Shown here one piece after another: positions 26,492 through 35,588 of a stretch of DNA of 64,000 bases; positions within the stretch are counted from its first letter, which is position 1, and every line of letters begins with the position of its first letter. The translations under genes and the position numbers were made by a program. The stretch comes from JAZTYK01 sp045636925. GTDB lineage: Bacteria; Bacillota; Clostridia; Oscillospirales; Butyricicoccaceae. Below the pieces are notes generated by a model. The model was given only the letters and a program-made list of their open reading frames with translations, had not been told where the DNA came from and searched no databases. The stretch spans positions 1 through 64,000 of the forward strand of contig JAZTYK010000005.1 in the NCBI GenBank assembly GCA_045636925.1. The letters are read 5' to 3'.

Positions 26492-26762
26492 CCGGGTTCC
26501 ACCAACATTTGCTTCAGGTCTAAAGCTGCGCAACAACGCATTTTTCACGGTTTGCGGCGCAACTTCTATAGATACATTATACTAACATGATAGCTTGATT
26601 TCCATTGACAGATATGTAAAATTCCGCAGCTACTTTTTGTGCACTTTCACGAAAATTCTCCCATTTCTTGGAAATTCCGCACAGAGCGTACAGAAATCCG
26701 CATTTCAAGGATAGTTTGAGTACCTAATTATTTCTCTTCGCCTTTTCTGCCGGTATCATCAT
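26492..26762. other. Intergenic region without a recognised gene
   Basis: A 271-base AT-richer gap. On the minus strand a TATAAT-like -10 is visible near 26573-26583, presumably serving the membrane protein gene. No RNA gene or ORF with coding character was found. Confidence 0.4.
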
Positions 26763-27152
26763 TTACCGTCCGTATCGGCGCCGAATCTCCGCCAGGATCT
26801 CCTCGTCCGCCGGACAGAAATTATACCCGTCCACCTCCGCCGGTGTGATCCAGCGCAGGTCATTGTGCTCCAGTTTTTGTACCTGGCCGGACGCAATGGT
26901 ACTGTGATACAGCACCAGATGCACAGTCAGGTCGGGATAGACGTGTTTCACATCCATGAACACTTCCCCCACCTGCACCTCAATGCCCAGCTCTTCTCTG
27001 CATTCCCGAATCAGCGCTTGCTCACCGGTCTCTCCCGGCTCTATCTTGCCGCCCACAAACTCCCAAAGCAGCCCCCGAGCCTTATGCGCCGGACGCTGGC
27101 AAATCAAAAATTTCTCGCCCCGCCAGATCAGCGCCGCCACAACCTCTGTCAT
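26763..27152 (-). CDS. Nudix hydrolase, MutT-like (8-oxo-dGTP type)
   Basis: Encodes 129 aa from ATG 27152 with AAGGTGAGG upstream. The Nudix box GGKIEPGETGEQALIRECRE (then ELGI) is complete. The N-terminus VVAALIWRGEKFLICQRP and short length resemble MutT/YjhB-like nucleotide pool sanitising enzymes. No operon partner is evident. The exact substrate cannot be read from sequence. Confidence 0.9.
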   Translation of the reverse strand: MTEVVAALIWRGEKFLICQRPAHKARGLLWEFVGGKIEPGETGEQALIRECREELGIEVQVGEVFMDVKHVYPDLTVHLVLYHSTIASGQVQKLEHNDLRWITPAEVDGYNFCPADEEILAEIRRRYGR

Positions 27153-27261
27153 CGCTTGCCTCACCTTTCCTTGCAAGTTTCTTTACCGGAATTATACCAG
27201 AACTGCCACCCACGCACAAGCCAAAAAAACAGATGCCGCCCCAAAAGAGCGGCACCCGAGA

Positions 27262-28446
27262 TCATTCATACAGTTCGTACTTCTTTTTCCGCGCGATATA
27301 AGCCTGCAAAGCATCGGCATGGGCCGCCAGCAGTCCGTCACCGTCCAGCTCGCCGGTGGTATAGCGCTTGTCACCGATCAGTTTGTCGGTATAGCGTTCA
27401 AAGGTCATGCCCGCTTCCTTGGGCAAATCGTGCCCTGCAGTGCAATCCCGCCAGACAATCTGATCCTCGTGCAGGGCACGGATCTCATCCAGCAGCTTCA
27501 GAGCCACACGGAAGGGTTCGATGGTGTTTCGGTCTTCGATGTGGATCTGCACACCTCTGCACACCTGATCCTTATGCTTGGAGGAATAAGGCTTGTAATG
27601 CACACTGCCAAAGGATACGCCGGGCAGTCCGTGCTTGCGGATGCGGCGCACCACCTCGTCGGCGTCCATCCAGGGCGCACCGATCAATTCAAAGGGCTTT
27701 GTGGTGCCACGGCCCTCGTTGATGGTGGCAACACCTTCAAAAATGCACATACCGGTATACAGCAGGTTGGCATCGGTGTGGGGCAGGCTGGGACTGGGCA
27801 GCACCCAAGGCGCATCTGTCTCATCCATGTACATGCTGCGCTTCCATCCCTGCAGCGGCACCACAGTCAAATCCACCGCCGGCAAAAACTCACCCTGTAC
27901 ATAGCGGGCAAACTCGCCGATGGTCATGCCGGTACGAATGGCCAGCTGATAGTCGCCCACCATAGTGTGCATGTCCGGCGGACAGATCGTGCCCTCCACC
28001 TTCTCACCGCCAATGGGATCCACACGATCCAGCACTACTACCGCCTTGCCGCAGGCGGCACAAGCCTTCATCAAGTTCGCCAGACAATACAAATATTCAT
28101 AATAACGGACGCCCGCTTCCTTGATGTCAAAGACCACCACATCCACCCGCTCCAGCATCTGGGCAGTCGGCGCAGTGCGCTCCTTATTAAAGATGCTTAC
28201 CACCGGCAGTCCGGTGGGCGCATCGATGTAGCGCTCCACGCGCTCACCATACATATACTCTCCGCGAATGCCAAAGATGGTGTTAAACAACGCGGTTACA
28301 TGATAGCGGCGGCACAGGATGTCTACCGCCAGCTCGTGATTGCGGTCGATGGACGAGCCGCTGACCACCAAGCCGACTCTGCGTCCTGCCAGCAGTTTAT
28401 CCAACACATCCAGCCGGTCAATACCGCTTAATACTTTTGCTCTCAT
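27262..28446 (-). CDS. DUF1343 family protein (NamZ-like exo-beta-N-acetylmuramidase)
   Basis: Encodes 394 aa. It matches DUF1343 by the N-terminal GIDRLD, VGLVVSGSSIDRN, LFNTIFGIRGEY, FDIKEAGVRYYEYLYCLANL and VLDRVDPIGG segments. Characterised members (NamZ) release N-acetylmuramic acid from peptidoglycan fragments. No signal peptide is present, so this copy would act in the cytoplasm or on imported muropeptides. ATG 28446 has AGGGGGCG upstream. A muropeptide recycling role is inferred from the family. Confidence 0.85.
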   Translation of the reverse strand: MRAKVLSGIDRLDVLDKLLAGRRVGLVVSGSSIDRNHELAVDILCRRYHVTALFNTIFGIRGEYMYGERVERYIDAPTGLPVVSIFNKERTAPTAQMLERVDVVVFDIKEAGVRYYEYLYCLANLMKACAACGKAVVVLDRVDPIGGEKVEGTICPPDMHTMVGDYQLAIRTGMTIGEFARYVQGEFLPAVDLTVVPLQGWKRSMYMDETDAPWVLPSPSLPHTDANLLYTGMCIFEGVATINEGRGTTKPFELIGAPWMDADEVVRRIRKHGLPGVSFGSVHYKPYSSKHKDQVCRGVQIHIEDRNTIEPFRVALKLLDEIRALHEDQIVWRDCTAGHDLPKEAGMTFERYTDKLIGDKRYTTGELDGDGLLAAHADALQAYIARKKKYELYE

Positions 28447-28556
28447 TGGAAGCACGCCCCCTTGCATATCAATCTGCCTTCATTATAACGGATTCCCTCC
28501 GCAATGAAAAGTCCTTTATCAAAAATCCCCGTCAACATCCTTGCATGGCGCAGTAA

Positions 28557-28589
28557 ACAAAAAGAACCCGCCGGAGCAGGTTCTTTTTT
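28557..28589 (-). terminator. Terminator of the SsuABC-like operon
   Basis: AAAGAACC and GGTTCTTT flank a GC-rich centre, with T-runs on both strands, 17 bases past the ATPase gene. Confidence 0.8.
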
Positions 28590-28605
28590 CGTATCAGTGT
28601 TTGCT

Positions 28606-29199
28606 TTATTCCAATGCGCCTTGCAGCGGAGTCTCCTCCAGCCGCAGCACAGTTGCCTGCAAGGCCTCCGCATGCTGCGCCACATGGGTCACCAGCACCA
28701 CGGGAATCTCTCTGGCCCGCGTCGAAATCAGCGGCGCCGCCATCCGCCAGCTGCCTTCATCCAAGCCGTTAAAGGGCTCATCCAGCACCAACAGGTCACC
28801 GGATGCAGCCAGCGCACGGGCAATGGCCACACGGCGTTGCTGTCCGCCGCTGAGTTCTGCCGGGAATCGGTGCATGACCTCTTCCAGGCCCAACTGTCGC
28901 AGCAGGGTTTCTGCCTTTTCCCGGGACGCACCGGGCAACAGCACATTATCCAATGCAGACATCCAGGGCAGCAGCCGGTCTTCCTGAAAGACCATGTCCA
29001 CCCGTCCTTCACCGGGCAGTTTCACCGCACCGGCTTGGGGACGTTCCAGTCCCGCCAACAGCCGCAGCAGTGTGGTCTTTCCACAACCGGAAGGCCCCCA
29101 CAGACACACCACGCCGCGTTCCGGCAATGTCCAGGTCAGTCCGTCACAGACCGCGGTGCTGTCATAAGCAAAGGTTACATGTTCCAGTCCAAAACTCAT
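28606..29199 (-). CDS. ABC transporter ATP-binding protein (SsuB/TauB-like)
   Basis: Encodes 197 aa, short for the family (about 250). Walker A GPSGCGKTTLL, signature LSGGQQRRVAIARAL and Walker B LLVLDEPFNGLD are all present, so it should be active; the C-terminal tail is what is missing. Its start overlaps the permease stop by 4 bases. It energises the neighbouring permease. Confidence 0.9.
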   Translation of the reverse strand: MSFGLEHVTFAYDSTAVCDGLTWTLPERGVVCLWGPSGCGKTTLLRLLAGLERPQAGAVKLPGEGRVDMVFQEDRLLPWMSALDNVLLPGASREKAETLLRQLGLEEVMHRFPAELSGGQQRRVAIARALAASGDLLVLDEPFNGLDEGSWRMAAPLISTRAREIPVVLVTHVAQHAEALQATVLRLEETPLQGALE

Positions 29200-29951
29200 G
29201 CCGCACCGCCCTTCTTATTTCGATGCACCAATCGCAGCAGTACACGCTCCAGCAACACGCTGAGCACCACCACCGTTACTGTCCAGGCAAAGACCTCCGG
29301 CGTCTCCAGATACGCCTTGGCATTCCGCAGCTCGGTACCGATGGCCAGATCGGGACTGCAGATGACCTCAGCAGCAATGCCCGATTTCCAGGCAAATCCC
29401 AGTCCTGTGGTGCAGGCCGCCAAAAAGTACGGCTTCACCGAGGGCAACCACACATGCCGCAGCGTCTTGCCTCTTCCCAATCGGTAGACGTTGGCCATTT
29501 CCAACAGCTTGCGGTCGGTTTGCCGGATGCCTTGGCTGACATTTGCCCAAACCATGGGCACCACCATCAGAAACGCAATAAACGCCGGCAACAGGTCGGT
29601 CTCGATCCAGAAATAAGCCAGAATAATAAAGGATGCAACCGGCGCCGCACGCACAATGTGCAAAACCGGGGACAACAGGGTGTGCAGCAGATTTATCCGG
29701 CAGGTGATCACCGCCAGCAAAGTTCCCGCCGCCACAGCGGCAGAAAAGCCCAGCAGTACCCGCAGCAGCGATGCCGATACCGACATCCAAAATGCTTCGG
29801 TTGCCCACAGATGCACCAATGTCCCCGCCACCTCTGTGACAGAGGGCAACAGGATCTCCTGATTAATGGCACAGGCAAAGAGCTCCCACACTACCAGCCA
29901 AAAAGCCGCAATGCCAAGACCGGCGAGCAGTTTCTTACCTTTATTCCGCAT
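29196..29951 (-). CDS. ABC transporter permease (SsuC/TauC-like)
   Basis: Encodes 251 aa from ATG 29951, overlapping the binding-protein gene by 11 bases; two earlier in-frame ATGs would deepen the overlap. Six membrane segments are seen, with the BPD-type loop ANVYRLGRGKTLRHVWLPSV. The family imports sulfonates, nitrate, pyrimidine precursors and similar small molecules; the cargo here is unknown. Confidence 0.88.
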   Translation of the reverse strand: MRNKGKKLLAGLGIAAFWLVVWELFACAINQEILLPSVTEVAGTLVHLWATEAFWMSVSASLLRVLLGFSAAVAAGTLLAVITCRINLLHTLLSPVLHIVRAAPVASFIILAYFWIETDLLPAFIAFLMVVPMVWANVSQGIRQTDRKLLEMANVYRLGRGKTLRHVWLPSVKPYFLAACTTGLGFAWKSGIAAEVICSPDLAIGTELRNAKAYLETPEVFAWTVTVVVLSVLLERVLLRLVHRNKKGGAA

Positions 29952-30915
29952 AATAGAAACCGTCATCCGGCATTGCGCTGCCAATGGAGGCAGGGTTATA
30001 GCCGAACAGCACCTTCAGGTAGCCGGACAGCTGTGTTTTCATCTCCGCGCCCTTCACAAAGGTCAGGTTGCAGCGAGGAATTGCCTGTTTGGCAATGGCT
30101 GCCTTGGGAATGACCTGGTAGGTCTCGCACAGGGCTGCGGCAGCATCCACATCCGCCTTCACTGCGGTGATAGATGCCTCGTACTCCTGCAGGAATGCCT
30201 TCACAGCCTCAGGATTCTTTTCCACGAACTCCTTGCGGGCAATGACGCAGCCCATCATCAAGGTGCTCTCATCCCCGGCAACCTTGCCCCACTCTTCGGT
30301 CATATTCAGCGCCACCGCAGCAGGGGTCTTGCCGGTAGCCTTCATCTGGGTCATGCAGGCAGTAACCTTGGGTTCCGGTACCATGGCGATCTGCGCCTCG
30401 CCGGTGACCAGTGCAGCCACCAGAGCATCGTTATCGTCTACAAACTTAATCGTCGCATCGGTGATATTGTTCTTCTCCAGTACATACTTCAGGATGTACT
30501 CGGGGTTTGCGCCCTGACCGGAGCTGTAGATGGTTTTGCCCTTCAGATCGGCAACAGACTGAACCGTTGCGCCATTGGTCATCATGTACAGTACACCCAG
30601 CGTATTCACAGCCAACACCTGCACATTGCCCCTGGTTTTCTTATACAGGGTAGAAGCCAGATTGGTGGGGACAGCGGCGATATCCGCAGCGCCCTTGGTA
30701 ATGGCAGCCACGGCCTCGGTGGGGTCGCTGACCAGATCAAAGGTATAGTCACACTTGCTTTCGCCCTTGGCATCGGCTTCCATCAGATGCACCAGGCCCA
30801 CACCGGTGGGACCGGCGATACCGGTGATTTTGACGGCAGGCTTGGAGGTCTCGCCGCAGGCAGCCAGGCTCATCAGCGTCATCACCGCCAACATCAATGC
30901 TGCAAACTTTTTCAT
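29941..30915 (-). CDS. ABC transporter substrate-binding lipoprotein (SsuA/NMT1-like)
   Basis: Encodes 324 aa. The signal peptide ends in LMSLAAC (Cys20), a lipobox. The fold is of the SsuA/THI5 type (GAADIAAVPTNLASTLYKK; DLKGKTIYSSGQGANPEYIL, cited in part). AGGAGG for this gene lies inside the end of the preceding regulator gene, one base away. The substrate is not evident. Confidence 0.88.
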   Translation of the reverse strand: MKKFAALMLAVMTLMSLAACGETSKPAVKITGIAGPTGVGLVHLMEADAKGESKCDYTFDLVSDPTEAVAAITKGAADIAAVPTNLASTLYKKTRGNVQVLAVNTLGVLYMMTNGATVQSVADLKGKTIYSSGQGANPEYILKYVLEKNNITDATIKFVDDNDALVAALVTGEAQIAMVPEPKVTACMTQMKATGKTPAAVALNMTEEWGKVAGDESTLMMGCVIARKEFVEKNPEAVKAFLQEYEASITAVKADVDAAAALCETYQVIPKAAIAKQAIPRCNLTFVKGAEMKTQLSGYLKVLFGYNPASIGSAMPDDGFYYAE

Positions 30916-30916
30916 A

Positions 30917-31552
30917 TTATATTTCCTCCTGATTGATCATCACAATGGTCTTGCCCTCTCGTCGGATTTTCCCCTGGGCAGTTAAACTGTCTAAACAACG
31001 GTACAGGCTGGAGCGTCCCATATCCAGGCATTCTGCCAGCCCGGTCATGCCGCCGGGCAGCCGTACCACGCCCGATTCATCACTGTGCTCCAGCAGATAC
31101 CGCCATAGCTTTCCGTCGGTCTGCCCTGCTGTCAGTGTGGACAGGCGTCGGTTGAGAAACCGGATCCGGTCGGACAAAAAGCGCACGTAGTTTTCGCCCA
31201 CTTTGGGCACCGCGGCCATCCAGGCAGCCACTGTTTCCTGCGGAATCAGCAACACCCGGCAGGCGCTTGCCGCCACTACCGTAGACGGATACGGTTCTCC
31301 GCCGCCAAAGAGCGCCGCCGCACCGAACACATCACCCGGATGCAGGTCATTCATCACGACCTTGCCGTGCAGCACCCGAAGTTCCCCTTCCAGTACCAAC
31401 GCCAAAGCAGGACGTGCCAGGCCGGCATCGTATACCACCTGGCCCTTGCTGTAGGTGCATTCTTCGCTCTGCGCCATTTGCCAGCACCTGGCCGCTTCTT
31501 CTTCTGTCAGCCCACGCAGCAAAAACAGCGCATTCTTTTCACGCTTACCCAT
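30917..31552 (-). CDS. Crp/Fnr family transcriptional regulator
   Basis: Encodes 211 aa from ATG 31552 (GGGGTG upstream). An N-terminal cyclic-nucleotide-binding-like beta barrel (about 15-120; HPGDVFGAAALFGGGEPYP) is followed by a C-terminal winged helix (MTGLAECLDMGRSSLYRCLDSL). No N-terminal cysteine cluster for an Fe-S centre is present. One base separates it from the binding-protein gene, so it heads and probably controls its own ABC operon. Confidence 0.9.
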   Translation of the reverse strand: MGKREKNALFLLRGLTEEEAARCWQMAQSEECTYSKGQVVYDAGLARPALALVLEGELRVLHGKVVMNDLHPGDVFGAAALFGGGEPYPSTVVAASACRVLLIPQETVAAWMAAVPKVGENYVRFLSDRIRFLNRRLSTLTAGQTDGKLWRYLLEHSDESGVVRLPGGMTGLAECLDMGRSSLYRCLDSLTAQGKIRREGKTIVMINQEEI

Positions 31553-31769
31553 GGTTTCACCCCAAACTGTGCCATATGGGACACTTCTTCGGTGATTATA
31601 CCACATTGTATTAAAAAATCAAGTCTTCCGCCTCGTTTTCTTTTCACATATCTCCTGCCGTTTCCTCTTGTGAAACGGCAAGCTCGTATGCTACAATAAA
31701 AGAAAGCCCACGCATATAAGCTTTCCGTATTCACCGAATGTGATCAGATACAGAAAGGGTTGACGCGAG

Positions 31770-33533
31770 ATGAGCATTGCAAACACAATTTCTTTGTTGG
31801 GCGGTCTTGCCTTTTTTCTCTTTGGCATGACGCTGCTTGGCGAAGGACTCAAGCGCATGGCCGGCGGCAAATTGGAAATGATCCTTGCCAAACTGACCTC
31901 CACCACCTTCCGCGGTGTACTGCTGGGCACCTTTGTCACCGCTGTCATTCAGTCTTCCTCCGCCACGACTGTCATGGTGGTGGGTTTTGTCAATTCCGGC
32001 ATTATGCAGCTGCGCAATGCCATCGGCATCATCATGGGCGCCAACATCGGCACCACTGCCACCGGCTGGATTTTGGTGCTAGCCGGCGTGGAAGAAGGCG
32101 GTGTTTCTTCCGCCACCATGTTTTCTCTGGTGGCCTTTATCGGCATTATCCTGTATTTCTTCTGCAAAAAGCCCACGCAGAAAAGTCTCGGCATGGTCAT
32201 GCTGGCCTTTGCCGTGCTGATGAGCGGCATGCAGTCCATGAGCGGCGCCATGGCACCCCTGAAGCAAAGCCCCGCGTTCCTGCACTTCATCTCCGCTGTC
32301 TCCAACCCGGTGGTGGCCATTTTGGTGGGCATTGCCGTCACCGCCGTCATCCAAAGCTGCTCGGCCTCCATCGGCATTTTGCAGGCGCTGTCGGTCACCG
32401 GTGTCATCTCCTATGAAGTGGCACTGCCCATGGTCATCGGCATGTGTATCGGTGCCTGCGCCCCCGTTCTCCTTTCTGCCATCGGCGCAAAGGTCAACGG
32501 CAAGCGGGCCGCCTTTGTCTATCTGTTGTTCAATCTCAGCGGCGCTGCGCTGCTGATTATCCCCTTCTATTTGATTCATGCGCTGGTGGGTCTTGACTTT
32601 ATGTCCGCCACCGCCACCAGCATGGGCATTGCCATCGTCAATACCGTATTTAAAGTATGTGCCACCCTGCTGCTGATCCCCTTCGCCGGACTGCTGCAAA
32701 AGGCTGTCACGATGCTGTTCCCGGACAAGCCCGATGAGGACGACGACCCCCGTCAGAAGGTAGTGCTGGACGAGCGCCTGCTGGCGCATCCCGCCCTTGC
32801 ATTGGAGCAGGCTGAGCGCGCTCTGTTCCAGATGGCTGTCGCCTCCTTCAAGAACCTGCAGCGCTCCACCGAGCTTTTCACCCAGTTCAGCGCCGAAAAG
32901 TTCGACAAGATCCTAAGCCGCGAAGAGCGGGTAGACCGCTACGAAGACCGTTTGGTCGCCTACCTGGTACAGCTGCATACCCAGCCCCTCAGCGACAAAG
33001 AAACCCGGACTTCTGCCAAATACCTCACCTGCCTCAGCAACATCGAGCGCATCTCCGACCACGCTGTAAATCTGGCCGAGCTGGCGCAGGAGTTGGCGCA
33101 GAAAAAGATCACCTTCTCCCCACAGGCCATGGAGGAACTTGCCGTCTGCACCGGCGCCATCCACGAGATCATCGAACTCACCGATGCCGCCATGACCCGC
33201 AACGATCTGGTCAGCGCCCGCACCGTAGAGCCGTTGGAAGAAACCATCGACCGGCTATCCAAGGTGCTGAAGGATAACCACATCCAACGCCTGCAGGCCG
33301 GCCAGTGCACCTTGGCGCTGGGCTTTATCTACAACGACGCCATCAATAATTTCGAGCGCATCTCCGACCATTGCTCCAACATTGCCATGGCGGTGCTGGA
33401 GGCCAACGATGCCCATCTGCTGCCCCATGCCTACCAGCACGCACTGGAAGCGCCCGGGCAGGAGGGCTACCACCGCCAGCTTGCTTTCTATCAGGACAAA
33501 TATCTGACCCGGCTCTCTGCCATCGAAGTCTGA
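31770..33533 (+). CDS. Na+/phosphate cotransporter family protein with PhoU-like C-terminal domain
   Basis: Encodes 587 aa. The N-terminal half (about 1-310) has two inverted repeats with the NptA signatures TAVIQSSSATTVMVVG and TAVIQSCSASIGIL. The C-terminal half (about 335-560) is a helical PhoU-like domain (NIERISDHAVNLAELAQ, NNFERISDHCSNIAM). The fusion is standard for bacterial YjbB/NptA-type proteins thought to move phosphate. It is monocistronic and ends at a bidirectional terminator. Confidence 0.93.
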   Translation: MSIANTISLLGGLAFFLFGMTLLGEGLKRMAGGKLEMILAKLTSTTFRGVLLGTFVTAVIQSSSATTVMVVGFVNSGIMQLRNAIGIIMGANIGTTATGWILVLAGVEEGGVSSATMFSLVAFIGIILYFFCKKPTQKSLGMVMLAFAVLMSGMQSMSGAMAPLKQSPAFLHFISAVSNPVVAILVGIAVTAVIQSCSASIGILQALSVTGVISYEVALPMVIGMCIGACAPVLLSAIGAKVNGKRAAFVYLLFNLSGAALLIIPFYLIHALVGLDFMSATATSMGIAIVNTVFKVCATLLLIPFAGLLQKAVTMLFPDKPDEDDDPRQKVVLDERLLAHPALALEQAERALFQMAVASFKNLQRSTELFTQFSAEKFDKILSREERVDRYEDRLVAYLVQLHTQPLSDKETRTSAKYLTCLSNIERISDHAVNLAELAQELAQKKITFSPQAMEELAVCTGAIHEIIELTDAAMTRNDLVSARTVEPLEETIDRLSKVLKDNHIQRLQAGQCTLALGFIYNDAINNFERISDHCSNIAMAVLEANDAHLLPHAYQHALEAPGQEGYHRQLAFYQDKYLTRLSAIEV

Positions 33534-33544
33534 CCGCACATAAA

Positions 33545-33571
33545 AAAAGACCGCCCACAGGCGGTCTTTTT
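33545..33571. terminator. Bidirectional terminator between convergent genes
   Basis: AAAGACCGCC and GGCGGTCTTT with a 4-base loop and flanking A- and T-runs separate the phosphate transporter (+) and the SNF symporter (-). Confidence 0.9.
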
Positions 33572-33583
33572 CTTTGGCATTAT

Positions 33584-34927
33584 TTAGTTCCACTTAAAGC
33601 CAACGAGGCCCATCACATAAATCAGCACAACGGCCGCAGGGACAAAGTAGGCAAAAATGGGTCGCATCCAGCTCTTCAGCTTAAATCCCTTGCCGGCATT
33701 GACCTCGGCCATAAAGTTCTCCCAGCCCCAGCCGAACTTCTTAAAGCAGCAGAACAGGCAGAACACCAGCGCGCCGATGGGCAGCAGATTGTAGGACAGG
33801 ATAAAGTCCCACAGATCCAGCACAAAGCTGTCGGAAGCAAAGGGGTGGAAGTTGCCCAGCACATTATAGCCCAGCGCCGTGGTGCTGGAAGTCAGGAAGA
33901 TGCCAACACCGCAGACCACGCAGCCCTTGGGACGGCTCCAGCCGGTGAGTTCACGCACGCAGGCCAGAATATTCTCAAATACCGCCAGCACGGTAGACAT
34001 GGCAGCAAACACCATGAACAAGAAGAACACGGTGCCCCACAGACGGCCGCCTTCCATATTGTTAAAAACGGTGGACATGGTCTCAAACAGCAGACCGGGG
34101 CCGACAGAAACTTCCAGACCATAAGTCGTACAAGCCGGGAAAATAATCAGACCGGCAGTAATAGCCACAAAGGTATCCAGTGCGATGATGTTCACCGACT
34201 CACCCAGCAGAGAACGCTCCCTATCAATATAGCTGCCGAAGATAGCCATAGAGCCTACACCCAGACCCAGCGTAAAGAACGCCTGATTCATGGCCGCCAC
34301 AACGACCTTACCGCTGATCTTGGAAAAATCGGGCAGCAGATAGAACTTCAGACCCTCTGCGGCGCCCTTCATGCTAAAGCTGTTCACCGCCAGCACTACC
34401 ATCAGCACCAGCAGCAGCACCATCATGTATTTGGTCACCCGCTCCAGACCGCCCTGCAGACGGAAGCTCAGCACCAAAAAGCCCAGCACTACCACGATGG
34501 CCAAAAAGCCCAGATTGATGCCCGGATTGCTGATCATCGGGCCAAAGCCCAGGCTGGCATTCTGCCCCACCAGGAACTTGTAGAAGTAATACAGCATCCA
34601 GCCGGACACCACGGTATAAAAGCTCATCAGACATACATTGCCAAACAAAGCCAGATATCCGTGCCACTGCCACTTCTCCCCGGGCTTCTGCAGCTTATGG
34701 TACATCCGTACAGGGCTGGCCTGAGAAGCACGGCCCATGGCAAGCTCCATTACCAGCACAGGCAGACCCAACAGCAGCAGGCACAGTACGTATACCAGCA
34801 CAAAGCTGCCGCCGCCATACTGTCCGGCCATCCAAGGGAACTTCCACACGTTACCGCAACCGATTGCACAGCCGGCGCTCAGCAGGATAAAGCCCAGGCG
34901 GGATGATAATCTTTCTCTTTCTTTCAT
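33584..34927 (-). CDS. Sodium-dependent neurotransmitter:sodium symporter family transporter
   Basis: Encodes 447 aa from ATG 34927 with GTGAGG upstream. The N-terminus RLGFILLSAGCAIGCGNVWKF (cited in two parts: RLGFILLSAG, GCGNVWKFPW) is the SNF family first helix with its Na-binding unwound region. About 11 membrane helices are present, as in bacterial homologues such as MhsT/LeuT relatives. It probably imports an amino acid with Na+. It is a single gene; the specific substrate is not readable. Confidence 0.93.
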   Translation of the reverse strand: MKERERLSSRLGFILLSAGCAIGCGNVWKFPWMAGQYGGGSFVLVYVLCLLLLGLPVLVMELAMGRASQASPVRMYHKLQKPGEKWQWHGYLALFGNVCLMSFYTVVSGWMLYYFYKFLVGQNASLGFGPMISNPGINLGFLAIVVVLGFLVLSFRLQGGLERVTKYMMVLLLVLMVVLAVNSFSMKGAAEGLKFYLLPDFSKISGKVVVAAMNQAFFTLGLGVGSMAIFGSYIDRERSLLGESVNIIALDTFVAITAGLIIFPACTTYGLEVSVGPGLLFETMSTVFNNMEGGRLWGTVFFLFMVFAAMSTVLAVFENILACVRELTGWSRPKGCVVCGVGIFLTSSTTALGYNVLGNFHPFASDSFVLDLWDFILSYNLLPIGALVFCLFCCFKKFGWGWENFMAEVNAGKGFKLKSWMRPIFAYFVPAAVVLIYVMGLVGFKWN

Positions 34928-35028
34928 CACAAAATTCCTCACTCTCTTACAAGAGGTTTATATGTTGGCATTGTACCACCGCGATCCGGCAATGTCAAAG
35001 AAATATACAGCTTTTATAAACAAAGCCG

Positions 35029-35091
35029 CCAAAAACAAAAAACACACCCTCTCGAGTGTGCTTTTTTCTTTGGTGGAGGCGAGGGGAATCG
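35029..35091. repeat. 63-bp direct repeat, distal copy of the tmRNA 3' end and terminator
   Basis: This copy is identical to 35186-35248. It contains the ssrA terminator hairpin (CACACCCTCTCGAGTGTG) and, on the minus strand, the last bases of tmRNA including the T-arm 3' strand, acceptor 3' strand and CCA. The two copies are 94 bases apart. Confidence 0.95.
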
Positions 35092-35177
35092 CCCGTCTGC
35101 GGACGGAGCGGTGGCGCGGGAAAACAGTCCCCCGGACTGTTTTCTGACACGCGCCCTTCGATTCCCCTCTGCCTGAA
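35075..35177. repeat. Palindromic repeat element between the two ssrA 3' ends
   Basis: The ends AGGCGAGGGGAATCG and CGATTCCCCTCTGCCT are near-perfect inverted repeats. Inside lie GTCTGCGGAC and GAAAACAGTC-CCCCG-GACTGTTTTC, so the whole stretch can fold into a long hairpin. It resembles a REP or MITE-like element. Short ORFs across it are not genes. Confidence 0.8.
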
Positions 35178-35185
35178 AATCCATA

Positions 35186-35248
35186 CCAAAAACAAAAAAC
35201 ACACCCTCTCGAGTGTGCTTTTTTCTTTGGTGGAGGCGAGGGGAATCG
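35186..35248. repeat. 63-bp direct repeat, tmRNA-proximal copy
   Basis: This copy contains the functional tmRNA 3' end and its terminator (minus strand CACACTCGAGAGGGTGTG then T-run). It is identical to 35029-35091. Confidence 0.95.
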
Positions 35249-35575
35249 AACCCCTGTCCGAAAACCTATCCACAAGTCCTTCTCCGGGCGCAGGCAATTT
35301 TTAAGATTCCCTTACCGCAAAGACAGTTGCCAGACTTTACGATTCGGTAGCTTCATGATGCATGGTACACGCAAAGCTTAGTGTACGCACGGACGCCACT
35401 AATCCACGCCTTTATCCGGTTCGTGGCCCTACCGGCAAAGACGGCCGCCTTTAATTAGGCAGCGTAACAATATTCAGTATTGTTATTTAATTTATAAAGT
35501 ACCCATTTTATAGAGGCTGGGCGCCTCTGCCCGCTAAACCTGATTCAAAATCCCCGTCGAAACCTTTACGCCCCC
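35228..35575 (-). ncRNA. ssrA: Transfer-messenger RNA (tmRNA)
   Basis: 348 bases. The 5' end GGGGGCG pairs with CGCCTCC before the ACCA end, forming the tRNA-like acceptor stem; the T arm has GGGGTTCGATTCCCC. The 5' domain carries GGTTTCGACGGGGAT, a typical tmRNA start. The tag ORF appears to end NNTEYCYAA followed by tandem stops (TAATTAA), so the C-terminus is YAA rather than the common LAA. smpB lies just upstream on the same strand and its promoter probably drives both. Confidence 0.96.
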
Positions 35576-35588
35576 ATATCGCGCAACC

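Noticed and set aside
34958..35297. Several short ORFs with similar Arg-rich translations near ssrA
   Set aside because: They arise from the palindromic element and the duplicated tmRNA end, not from a gene.
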